Notes under the pieces: generated by a model
Seen by the model: the letters and a program-made list of their open reading frames with translations, nothing else
Told to the model about the DNA's origin: nothing
Databases searched by the model: none
Part shown: piece by piece, positions 42,731 through 53,225 of the stretch
How the letters are laid out: each line of letters starts with the position of its first letter
Position numbering within the stretch: the first letter of the stretch is position 1
Translations under genes and position numbers: made by a program
DNA from: Cladopsammia gracilis
Lineage: Eukaryota; Cnidaria; Anthozoa; Scleractinia; Dendrophylliidae
NCBI GenBank assembly: GCA_022457155.1
Contig: JAJGOT010000049.1
Coordinates: 1,176,001 to 1,240,000 of the forward strand
DNA length: 64,000 nucleotides
Direction: 5' to 3'

Positions 42731-43255
42731 TCCTATTCGGCCTGGGGGGGGGGGGGCACAAAGTTCCCGCGCTAACTTTGAACGTTCATAACTTCTTTAA
42801 TATGGATTCAAACGCCATCAAACTTTGTGACTTTTCCTAAAATTTATCTGGCAACAATTTTGTATGACAATTTTTTGATCACGTGACTTGATGTTTCCAT
42901 GGCAACAAGATTTTGACAGCCATGTTTTTTGAAATTTGCATATTTGTACCTTTGAATGAAGAAAAACACTGTTTATTGGTATAACTTTTATATTTTTACG
43001 TCATTTAGCGTTTATTTATTGGTTTTGATTAATTTTGAGTCAATTTGGACGGTTTTTAAGAGGTTTTAAAAAAATTCAGAAATCCAAGATGGCGGATCCA
43101 AGATGGCGGCCGTATAACTAATTACCTAATAACTACGTCATATGACGTCATCGTTCCATTGTGCGGACCGCAAAGGAGACAGTTTCGGACGTACTATGTC
43201 CCCCCCCCCCCCCCCCCAGGCTCAGGAACTCAAAAAAAGCCCAGGACGAATAGGG
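42731..43255 (+). mobile_element. piggyBac-like non-autonomous element, copy 3 (complete)
   Basis: TTAA on both sides (42727-42730, 43256-43259). Ends TCCTATTCGGCCTGGGG and, inverted, CCCTATTCGTCCTGGGC. G and C runs lie inside both ends (42745-42757 and 43199-43217). 525 bp, no transposase. It splits the duplicated block that matches 455-940. Confidence 0.75.
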
Positions 43256-43375
43256 TTAACATGCTTGAGCAGCTTCTCCGCATACTAGAGGCCAAAATTG
43301 TTGATGATTATTACTTTTATTCGAGAGCTTTGTAACTAACGTATATTGCCAATGTCAACTTCGTTTCCAGTGCCA

Positions 43376-43585
43376 ACCCCGCGGCTACACATGTGCTGAT
43401 GTTCTTGGCAACATGATTGATCGATAGTTGAGTTGTTGTCGACGATAAAACCGCTGCGTTTGTTCCTTTTGAAAAGGAAAACTGTTTGGTTGCTTCACAG
43501 ACTGCTCTTTTTTGTTATGGACAACATTTTATAACTAAATAGTTATCGTTAATAGGTGTTTTAGTCTGTGAGGGTCTTTTGTATG
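43376..43585 (+). repeat. Second part of the right duplicated block
   Basis: Partner of 745-940: TTGCTTCACAGACTG, ATGGACAACATTTTATAACT, TAGTTATCG, TTAGTCTGTGAGGGTC. Confidence 0.6.
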
Positions 43586-44649
43586 TCTATACCCTTTTTA
43601 ATCTTAAGGGGAGATTACAGTGAAATTTGATCGACAAAGTAAGAGTTAATTTGAGTGAAAGAATAATTAAAAGAAGGCGGCTAATTATTTTTGAAACACC
43701 AATAAACAGCAGATATCCACGAAAGAGCACCCCATCTCGATGGCAGACTATTTGGCTGCCTATCTACTATTTATGAATTTCCTATTCTAATTTTAAAACT
43801 TTTTTTCTAAATTTTACCAATCCCACGCCCCCACACACCCACCCCCCCCCCCCCCCACCCCGCCCCCCATCCCTTTTTGCCCTCTCACACACTCGTAAAA
43901 ATTACCAACAAACTCGGACACAAAACTTTACATAACATTGCTCAACAGACAATGTAACTAGCCGATATCCTTCCTGTCATTATATGTGATTGATGTAACC
44001 GGACAAGGAGTTTCCTCAATAAACCTCACAAGGCTTCCGAAACTTCCTGCTCAGTATAAGTATGCTCTTGATCAAATGTAATATCCTGTAAACTTGTTTA
44101 TATTGGGTAAATAGATAAATACAAATAAATAGACTGAAGTGAAAGCATTTGTGGTTGCTTGAAACGTTATCGAAATACACCCATAAAATCAATCTCAAGA
44201 ATCAAAAAAGAGGAATATGACTGTAGTGCCTTCATAAAGGTTCCATCATAAATAATCAAAGGGCTCTAAGAGTCATCTCGTGAATACGAAACTGCGTAAG
44301 GTTAAGTCCACAGATCGGTTTTAATTTTCCATACTGAGTTTGCAGTCAAAGAATTGAAGAGCAAAACAGATTTAAAACGACCAAAACATATTGGCGTGAC
44401 ATTTATACCTAATCGTACCTTTTTGGTACGCTTCGGCGGCATATCAGGCGAGTTTGGTCGAGCCATGGTTCGTATTTTGGCGAGACGCAGTCGAGCCAAA
44501 ATATCCATGGCTAGACCAAACGTTAATGGTTGCATTTTCAAACTTTGCAATATAAAATCGTGTGATATCAGGTCAGTGACTTGATATCGTAGGATATCAG
44601 AACAGTAGATTAGGCTTCTTATTGGCTAATTGCGAATTTGGATACGATA

Positions 44650-44853
44650 AAAATATGCATTGTGTGAAACGAGAATGTCTAGACAACTGGTTGACGTAAT
44701 ACACTTTGGAATTAAAAGAATCTTACTACAACAATCATCTTTCAACACGTAATACATTGGGGAAATAAAAAAGTTTACAGTGATGGAACGAGTGAAAATT
44801 TGCATATCTGCCCCCATATACTATATCTCGTTCAACGTTTCGCGTAATAAGGA
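44650..44853 (+). repeat. Local direct duplication, copy 2
   Basis: Partner of 41388-41590, with small length differences. Confidence 0.8.
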
Positions 44854-44984
44854 GATAAAAACCAACGGTACCAAAACCGCATTTTAACCCCTGAAAGGTA
44901 CGATGAGTATCCTCGTCAATTCTATATTGGACTCCTCCCGTCCCTGGGGGGGGGGGGGGGGGGGGGAAGACTCACATATACAAA

Positions 44985-45295
44985 TGACTGGGGTGGTCAT
45001 TTTTTGATTCAAACACCCTTACTGGTACCAAAGCACGAATTGTAACAAGCTGTGTTACAAACAACGGTTTTGCATCTGTTTTTTTTTTTTACCTGGAGCG
45101 AGGAGTCAGGCAGGGATGCCCTTTATCAGGCATGCTTTTTGTTTTAGGTATTGAATTACTAGCACTTGCAATCAAACAAAACTCTAAAATTGAAGGCATC
45201 ACCGGCGCAGTAGGACCACGTGAAATAAAAATAATACAGTATGCAGATGATACAACGGTTTTCTAAAAAAACCTTAGCTCGATGAGTGCATTGTT
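44985..45295 (+). mobile_element. LINE reverse-transcriptase fragment (YADD)
   Basis: The frame shows YLERGVRQGCPLSGMLFVLG, then ELLALAIKQNSKIEGITG and IIQYADDTTVF before a stop at 45265. The Asp pair is at 45246-45251. It differs from the LINE at 4.3 and 7.7 kb. Truncated at both ends and followed by an AAAG microsatellite. A G run of about 22 lies at 44946-44967. Confidence 0.85.
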
Positions 45296-45297
45296 GA

Positions 45298-45361
<64 letters not shown>

Positions 45362-45410
45362 CCACAAAAAGAAAGAAAAAAAGAAAAGAGAAAAAAGAAA
45401 GAAGAAAAGC
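45296..45410. repeat. (AAAG)n microsatellite
   Basis: About 16 clean units to 45360, then degenerate AG-rich sequence. It produces artificial Ser/Phe-rich frames on the minus strand. Confidence 0.95.
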
Positions 45411-45980
45411 TTAAACCCATGTGTGTTGTCATAAACATCACAATTACGACTTTCGCACAACGCCCGTGGGCCGGTCAGCCGGACACTCGTAACAGCTATC
45501 TTTTAAAAGCGGTCTGTCATTGTTCACATAATTATGCAGGCTGTGATCACCGATATTTGTTTGTTAATATTTTCTTTCTGTACAATCGTTTTCTCCATAC
45601 AAAAGATTCTAACACGTATGAAAATATAATTTGCGACGATTTACAATCTTTTCCCGACGATTTTTTACGGTTTACCACTGTTTTGTTGCAGTGCTGCATA
45701 ATAATAGCCATAGATCAGTGTTCATTTGATTGTCCATAATCGTCAAAAACTGTTGTAAACCGTCACAAACCCACCTTTTAAAAATCGTATGAAATATATC
45801 GTAAACCGTCACTGAAACGTACAAGTATCAACCAGGAATAGCTAACATTACAGCTGCCCCCGCTGAAGAACTCTGTTAAACTTAGTAGCACTTACTGGGA
45901 TGTTGGAGTTTTGTGACTTCGTTTTTGATAAAATATTTAATTAATTTCCGCTAATGGTATTTAGGGTTGTTCACCATTAC
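45411..45980. other. Intergenic; degenerate inverted words
   Basis: At 45635-45830 the words GACGATTTACA, GACGATTTTTTACGG, TTGTAAACCGTCA and CGTAAACCGTCA recur in both directions, suggesting an old foldback. Nothing else recognised. Confidence 0.4.
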
Positions 45981-47112
45981 TAATATATATAGATAGCCCA
46001 AGCCTAACAGCGTCGCACTTTGAACAAGCTTAACTAAGGTGAAACTTAACTAAGGTGAAAGGTTGGAAGCACAAGAATTAAGATTGACGAAGGGGCTATT
46101 TTCAATTTTAGCAATTCTCAAAAACAGTATTACGCGACCGTCTGCACAGTACATTTTTATAGACCGTACAAAAGTTCACAAAAACAACTTTTCTCTGTCT
46201 AGAATAAATAGTACCACTAGTTTCCGAATAAAATACAGTTTATGTTTGTCAACAATTGCCCGAGAAACTGATTTGAAAATCAAAAATTGCAAAAATACAC
46301 AAACATATTTGCATAAGGCGATGCGAGTGAAGATAGAACTGTACTATAAAATCAAGTCTTGTTTTGTTTATATAAAATCGCTTTTCAATCTATCTAATGA
46401 ATGAACAAACACATAAAAATGGACAACACAATCTTCTTTCGAAACAATTTATTCAAATCTCCATTAGTTTACGTTTTAAAGCAAAACGCGTACCATTTAA
46501 TTATAGCTCATCGAGTTCAAGCTTTCTTCGATGAAATTCAAGAGATAGGCACGTTTTAAAATCAATTCGCCAAAACTAACAATAACACTAATAACAAGTC
46601 ACTCACAGATTGATATCAACATAAATTCTCATCGAAAACTGAATCTGTTTTACCTTTAAGTTCCTCGCTTGCTTGGAAATTCAAATCTCCGCTTCTGGTT
46701 CTGAAATCATCTCCCGCATTGATAAAAATGTAATACATGAAGTTCCTTGAAGCAAGATTTTATCCCTGAAAGCTCGTCTTTTTCCACTAAAGCGGCTTCT
46801 GAGTATACCTTAATTGGTATCCCTGTCTTGAGTAGCAAACCGCGAAAAAATGCAGGAAAATAACGAGTTTAATTCTCCGCTAGGCACAAGAAAACAACTA
46901 AAGTGTTTACCGAGCTCACGGCTGTGTGGCCGCGCGAAAAACAAAGCCTTGCTTTCAAGATCCCGGATGTTTTTCCAACACGGCGGGCGGCCGGCGGGCG
47001 GACACGCGCCCGCGAAACATTCCGCTATCCATGACCATGAAAAATCACGGCGTAGGTTCTATGAGTATGGAGCTGCGCAGCCAGGCCTTCGGCCTGGCAA
47101 GTGCTCCGCTAT
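45981..47112 (-). repeat. Repeat family R1, copy D (inverted)
   Basis: Minus-strand copy running from AATAGCGGAGCAC (near 47112) to the GTTAGGCTTGGGCT end (near 46005). Diverged from copies A-C by scattered substitutions and small indels. Confidence 0.8.
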
Positions 47113-47522
47113 TACAATTGGCCATTTACGAGTTCCCTTCAGCCACCTTTTCAAAGCAAGGCTGGATATTCTTATTCACATGCAAATAACACTCATTTTC
47201 ATATGAAATGTTTTGCACCAAGCCTCGCTTTGAAAAAATGGAAAAGGAAACTCGGAATGGCAACTAAAAGGTCCAGAACGGACTATTTCGCTTTGCGCAC
47301 TTTTGTTTTTGTAAACATTGGAACGAGGCTTCTACTGTATTGATGCGCGCCCTTCCAGGTGTGAACACAATATACATGAATGGTAAAGGCAGTGAACAAA
47401 TCAGTGTTAAGGTAAATTCAGAATAAATCAGTTTAATTCACTGTTATCACCAGACCACTTCCTACAATAGTAGCCTATTCAGTATAGTTTTGGCTTTTTT
47501 TACTTATAGTATACATTAAGTA

Positions 47523-47680
47523 CAGTCAACTCTCTCTCTACGACAGGCACTGTCGGGACTAAGCGGCTGCCTGTTTTTTTAATTAAAGCGAAATGACTGA
47601 CTGACACCATCTTTAGATGATAATAACACCATCCTTAGGTGTCCGTGTTAGAGCTGTGTCTGTTCAGAGTGAGTTTACTG
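47523..47680. mobile_element. Short pogo-like MITE, TA target
   Basis: CAGTCAACTCTCTCT at the left and AGAGTGAGTTTACTG at the right are imperfect inverted ends flanked by TA (47521-47522, 47681-47682). 158 bp, no coding capacity. Confidence 0.55.
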
Positions 47681-47732
47681 TATTTGAAAATTAATACAAC
47701 TGGAAATTTTCTTTGATTGAATTATGGGTTGG

Positions 47733-48310
47733 CTACATATTTCTGCTGAATGACTTAAAAATAACCTGGAGAATGTTAAGTTTCAAAAAAATATAATCTT
47801 GACTCATGATCTTTTTCAGTTTGTTCATTGCCTGGTGTTCATTCAGGCAAAACTGACGAAGTAGCATCTTGTCCCTCAAGCTAGTTGTGTCCTCTTCATG
47901 ATCTTTCAGTTTGGTAATCAGCTCACCATTTTGTGACAACTGAAACTACAACATTGGGATCGATCAGTCGAGGCATTGACACTAAAACTTTGGGATTTTT
48001 CAAAGGGTTTTGTGCGATCACTGACTGGCGTTGCAATATCATCAATATTACAGCTGTCACTGTTTAACTCATAAACTGAAAAAAATCTGAGTTGCAAAAC
48101 TACTCATCTCATCTGAATTTAAATTGCCGAAAGTTTTTTCTTCAAAGATTTGACTGAAAGTGGCATTATAATCTCCTGCTTCAAATAAATGAACTGTAAC
48201 GTTCTCTAAGGTACAACCAAACAGGCTTTCGAATCCCTGGCAAATTTTACTTTTCTCTCTGAACTGTGAATAATCTGACAGGGATTTGAAAAGTAACTCT
48301 GTAAATTCAC
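47733..48310 (-). pseudogene. Unrecognised decayed reading frame
   Basis: Reading leftwards, a frame without stops covers about 80 codons (48310 to about 48070; FTELLFKSLSDYSQF, ENVTVHLFEAGDYNATF, NSDEMSSFATQ). After frameshifts comes NGELITKLKDHEEDTTSLRD and FCLNEHQAMNKLKKIMSQD to 47733. Its composition looks protein-coding, acidic and then coiled-coil-like, but there is no start or splice structure. It could be a host pseudogene or part of an unknown mobile element. Confidence 0.35.
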
Positions 48311-49319
48311 TTCTCGTGATAGTTTGGACAAAAATGGAAAAACAAATATTTCGACACCTCCAAGATCAGAAACAGTCAACGGCACATGAATAAATTCCAG
48401 GTTTCACAAAAACAGGAAATGGCCTCTAGCTATGCGATACATGTTGAAATATTCACACCTATTCGATTCGATGATCTGAGCGTGATCGCTAGTGACTCGA
48501 TCTAAAACTGATATAAGTTTTTAAATTTAGGTACCGTAAGATATGGGCAAATGATCCGAAGCAATTAAAATAACCACTTGAACTGAAGCGTTCTGCGTAG
48601 ACTAGCTTAGACTACTATGTTATAAAGGGATGTAGTCGTAGGCTAAATGCCGCAAGATTAAGCTTATCTCACCTTTCGTTTCAATTAGGAGGTTTCGTAG
48701 TAATGTACCCTGCGAGCAGTGGATTCTCCTACGCCGAGCTACGCCGAACGAGAGAGAAACCACTGCGAGCATCTGGATTGAGTCTTTCAATCCGGTATGG
48801 ATATTTTACAGGCTAAATTATGCCGCAACCTTTCAGATCAAGATTATCTCACCTTTCTTCACTTGATCGATCTCTCGATTCGACCACTTCACCACGTTCA
48901 CTTCTTCAATCGAAATCAAACCCTGAAATAAAGATACAAAAGATTAATCAACAATATGAAATGCAAGACTAAAACGACTTAGAACTGAGCTTTGAAATTG
49001 CCAGTTGACCTGGGTTCATTTGTCTTACAAACTTGGAAGACACTTTCAAGACCTCTCAAGTAAATTTCGTTTATAAAAGAAGATGGATAAACATTTCTTT
49101 CCTTAAAATCTTGATAACTTGCTCCAACGTGCTCTCAGATTACAATTGGGTCTTGACAAACTGCGAGCCAGCGAGCCATGTGAGTCACGCAAGTCATGCG
49201 AGGCAACTATTAGTTCCCAGTCCCTTTCATACGACCGTCTCAGACATTAGTTCCTTCACCCTTCGGCAGTTCGCTCAGTTCGCACGAGTTTTCGCTTTCC
49301 TTCGATTATCCTATTCTTA
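48311..49319. other. Intergenic, nothing firm
   Basis: A small inverted motif CAGTGGATTCTC / GAGAAACCACTG (48718-48774) is a possible MITE end pair. No gene recognised. Confidence 0.35.
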
Positions 49320-49750
49320 TCATAGCAGGAAATAGCAAGGGTGACAGGCTGCACAATCTCTACCACAATCTCTCTTGAGTAAAACTTGTTTCATGCTGTG
49401 TATGTCCAGTTTTTCGTATCTCTCACAAATCACTACTCCTTTACCGTGACTTATTGCTACCATCATCTTGACAACTTTCCTTCCCGTTCCAGCTTTACTT
49501 CCTTTAGCCAAACACCCTTGAGTCAGACCTTCGGATTTTTGTCGCCATACCCTCCCTTTGGGAGCTCGGGCCTGATCCATGGGGTTCGTCTTGTAAACAA
49601 ACGAGACTCCGTCTAAGTAGAAGGCGATAGTGTCTATCCATACACGACCATACACTCGTAGGGTAATTTGCTTGCATCATTCTGGCAAATTCTACTCTCT
49701 GCTCTTTGTCTGTTTCCCTCATTTTTGCCTATAGTGTTTTGGAAAGTTGT
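49320..49750 (-). pseudogene. Tc1/mariner-like transposase fragment, frameshifted
   Basis: 49504-49722 reads KEQRVEFARMMQANYP, and a second frame from about 49655 reads IDTIAFYLDGVSFVYK, then ARAPKGRVWRQKSEGLTQG and VVKMMVAISHGKGVVICERY. FYLDG carries the first catalytic Asp of a DDE domain and the order of blocks is that of Tc1/mariner-like transposases. The two frames and missing ends show it is broken. Confidence 0.65.
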
Positions 49751-50103
49751 GCAAGGAATAACGCATTATCGCGTTCGAAGAACGCAATCCTAATTTCGTG
49801 TTGGTTGTCCTGTGGTTTATGTACAGTAAAATTTGAGATTTTTTGGTAGAGGGTTTTCAAATGGCGGCCGGCCCTATTGGTTTTTTTTTCAGGGGCTCAT
49901 TTCCGCCGGAAATTCCTTCGAACGCGTCTCCATAATCTGTGATTACTGCTAGTATTTAGTCTGTGTTACTGAAAATAACCGACCGGTAAAGCCTAAACTC
50001 AGATGCTACCGTCAAATTGTGACGCGCGTGACTGCGTCAGAGACCCTTTATATATCGCGATAAATGTGTTGACAAATGACCGTCTAATTAGTAACTCTCT
50101 CAT

Positions 50104-50139
50104 CCTCGTTCCCAGGGTAGAGAGACCCTGGGAACGAGG
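50104..50139. repeat. 15-bp-arm hairpin
   Basis: CCTCGTTCCCAGGGT, six-base loop AGAGAG, ACCCTGGGAACGAGG; perfect pairing. Confidence 0.9.
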
Positions 50140-50171
50140 TTGTAACTCTCTTTGTTTTGTCACGTAGAAGC

Positions 50172-50984
50172 CCTATTCTTGGTTTTCACGTGATGTCATC
50201 AAATTCGAAAATCATAAATTGTAATGCCTTCTGAATTTATATGTCCACCAGGTTGAAGATGACTTAAAAATAAATCTTTTCACAAGTATCCAACCCAGTA
50301 GCGTCTTTCGTTTTGAAAATACAGCATTTTGAATTTCTGACTTTTCACCCTACGTGACACCAACATGGCGTCCGTGACAAAGCTTTTTCCTATGAAACAA
50401 GGGCCTCTCCTCGTGAGTTTTGGCACTTTGGGCAGTTAAAGTATTAGGAATGCAGTTTATGCGAATGAATAGTAGTTCACGAGAGAAAAGTAATCGCTTT
50501 CAGAGCGAAAGTGAAGTCCAGATGTTTTTATTGATTTCCGGCGGCCATCTTGGTGCCCCTCGGAGGGGCACCAACACACCAAGATGGCGTTTCCATACAA
50601 AGCTCTGTAAATTTGAGTCGAGTGCTTCGGCGAATAATTCAACAACGGGATACTGCACAGATCTGAGACTTAGCGAAGTTTTTTATTTGTTACTCTTTTA
50701 GAACATTACAAATTATTGGCTTCTTTCACTAAATAGTTTCGATTCTAAAACATTATATATTGGTGTCCCTCCGGGATGGCGTTTCCATACAAAGCTCTGT
50801 AAATTTGAGTCGAATGCTTCGGCGAATAATTCAACAACGGAATATTGCACAGATCTGAGACTTCGCGAATTTGTTTATTTGTTACTCTTTTATAACATTA
50901 CAAATTATTGGCTTCCTTCGCTAATTCGTTTCATTTTGGACCATTTTAAAATTTTATGGCGTGACAGTGAAAACCAAGAATACA
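50172..50984. repeat. Element with inverted ends ATTCTTGGTTTTCAC
   Basis: TATTCTTGGTTTTCACGTGATG at the left pairs with GTGACAGTGAAAACCAAGAATA at the right. Inside are CGGCCATCTTGG words and a 192-bp-period tandem duplication (50583-50936). No protein recognised. Confidence 0.6.
50583..50936 (+). repeat. Two-copy tandem duplication, period 192 bp
   Basis: GATGGCGTTTCCATACAAAG and the next about 140 bp at 50583-50741 recur at 50775-50936 with few changes. Confidence 0.9.
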
Positions 50985-51118
50985 CATCTTGGACATTTCA
51001 AACGAAAAATTAATACCACCCCTCCCCCCAGTTCAGTAATGGGAAAATGGCGCGTTTCGGTTTTCGCGCGAATCCATCTTTGAATCAGGGGAAGGGAGGT
51101 GTTATTTCTCTTTTTATT

Positions 51119-51264
51119 CCGTCCGAGATTGCACTGTGACCGGAAAAGCGACTGTACATGTAAAACAAATCATAACAATATATTGAATTAATTCTCGTAC
51201 CATAGGGGCACTTACAACACCCTTAAAGCTTCTTAACTCGAAGAATTCTTGTTCTAGTTCCATG
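51119..51264. mobile_element. AAACAAGAACTC-end element, copy 3 (fragment)
   Basis: TGTGACCGGAAAAGCGACTG, CAAATCATAACAAT, TAGGGGCACTTACAA and the end ACTCGAAGAATTCTTGTT match copy 1. Confidence 0.65.
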
Positions 51265-51871
51265 AAAAAGTCGGGCCGTTCCTGACGAAATATTGGACAG
51301 AATATTACAATAATACGGAATCTCAGTTGTAGAGTCAGCCTTGCTTGATCAGTTATTTCCTATTTATATAAAATAGGTAATAGTAAAATTACCCATTGTT
51401 AAATGTAATTTGTAGCGTTACACCGTGACACTTAATGATCTTGAAAACACTCGAGATAACTAGAAATACGTGTCTCGCAGAACCTCGCGAAGCTCGAGAA
51501 AGGGTGCACCGCCGGTCGAAACTCGTCTCGATTTGCGTATGAGGCTTTTCGCCGTTCCTCTTTGCCTCCTTTGAAACCAGAAACGTTGGTATAAGGTTCT
51601 TTCGATCCATGCTCCTTTAGACTAACATGAAGTAGTCATTCAAGCTTTGTTGCGCTGTTGCCATAACTCATAATCTTTGTTGTGAAATGTCTGTTCTCAA
51701 TTTAACTGTGTATGTATGTATATATATTTAAAAAACCGCTGTGAATCGCCTTCCAAACGAGAATAGGTTGGTGATCCAAAGATTATGAGGCAATAGTTGT
51801 CCCACACTATAAACTTGTAATTTATTTTCCTTAGGGAGTGGACTGTGAATCGCTAATCGACTGGGTAAAGT
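51265..51871. other. Intergenic, nothing recognised
   Basis: A 73-codon minus-strand open frame at 51389-51610 shows no known motif or exon signals. Confidence 0.35.
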
Positions 51872-51872
51872 G

Positions 51873-51960
<88 letters not shown>
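51872..51960. repeat. (TA)n microsatellite
   Basis: About 44 TA units with one early interruption (ATATAATATA). Confidence 0.97.
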
Positions 51961-51962
<2 letters not shown>

Positions 51963-52950
51963 AGAACATAATATATGATATATATGAATATAAAAATATT
52001 TTTCGCTCGAATTCGCGCGGCTTAGTTCCCGAGGCACGACAAATTTAATAACCTCGCTACGCTCGGGTCTTCGGCCCTCACTGTGCGAGGAATTCAATCA
52101 ATAAGGTTATGTTAATCATAACTTCAATAGCGCTGCGCGCTGATGACGTCAACGACTTTTGATCCCCGTTGTGACTCAGACAAACAAACTCCTCCATGTG
52201 TTATCTGCATAAGAATTTTGTATGGGAAAGTGCTGTTGGCGAACACTTTGTTGCGGCTTTTATCGATATTTTCGCAAGAAAATCGAACGCCCGGGTCAAT
52301 GTTGAATAGAAAACCTAACATTTTTTATTAGAACATCTCAAACTTTGGTGAAAATGCAAAGAATAGAATTGATAGACAGCGGCAATATTATGGTCTGAAA
52401 GATTTTACTCTAGAGAGTTTCAGTTTGCAGCATATACAGCTGAGCCGTTAGAAACGTAGAACCAAGCGGTACAGTGGTCTATGGAAAAAACAGCAGTTTT
52501 CAATGATGGAGAAAGAAAATGTCATTTCTTTGTATAGAGCTGCCTGTCCCCAGGCCATATCCATGAAAAGAACAATTTGGGCCATTTTTAGCAGAAATTG
52601 CGCCATCGCGTGTGACACGCGCGTCTGTCTGCGCGGATGTCGCGTTTGAAAAATTCAAACTAATGGCGGCGGAAATTTATACCTTTAGGATGTATACTTT
52701 AGAATTTTTTATCGTCAAACCAAGAATACAGGTTCATTTTATAGTAAACATGGGAAGAAAATTTAGGGACCCAAGCTGGTGTCCGCTGAGCCATGTGCGC
52801 TTAATATGACGTCCGCTCACACAGGTTTTATTGTAAATGTTTTTGCAACAGCGAACATCAAGCAACCCCATTCAATAAATGCCATTAATATCAATTACAT
52901 CCGTGGGCTGGGCAAAGGAACCTTTGATCTTTTTTGCGGAATCAAATCTG
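51961..52950. other. Intergenic, upstream of the Ly6-type gene
   Basis: No coding exon or repeat ends recognised. GC-rich word GCGCTGCGCGCTGATGACGT at 52129-52148. Confidence 0.35.
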
Positions 52951-53024
52951 ATTGGCAACTGCAAGACGCTTTCCTTGTTTGCAAAATAATGATTGGTGAA
53001 TATTTGAAGCTGTATTTCAATTGG
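52951..53024. promoter_or_regulatory. Three inverted CCAAT boxes upstream of the Ly6-type gene
   Basis: ATTGG occurs at 52951, 52992 and 53020, that is 155-230 bp before the start codon and about 30-40 bp apart. Clustered CCAAT boxes bind NF-Y in animal promoters; function here is inference. Confidence 0.4.
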
Positions 53025-53179
53025 TTACTATGTGTACAGAATGACAAGCGAAAGATTGACAAGCGGAGTAACCGAGGATCAGTATTTCAGTGAACGTTTT
53101 CAGAAAACCTCGCCTTACAAAGCGTCCCAGAGCAGGTTACCAGCAGAGAAGAACTACAGCACCTTAGAAGCTTGACAAA

Positions 53180-53225
53180 ATGAAGACCCTGTTCGCTCTC
53201 GCCTTCCTTCTTTGCATCTCAGTCG
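53180..53225 (+). CDS. Ly6-type gene coding exon 1 (signal peptide)
   Basis: 15 codons plus one base; donor G/GTAAGT. A phase-1 intron after the signal peptide is usual for Ly6 genes. Confidence 0.88.

Noticed and set aside
51831..52097. An open frame with Tyr-Ile repeats
   Set aside because: Translation of the TA microsatellite.
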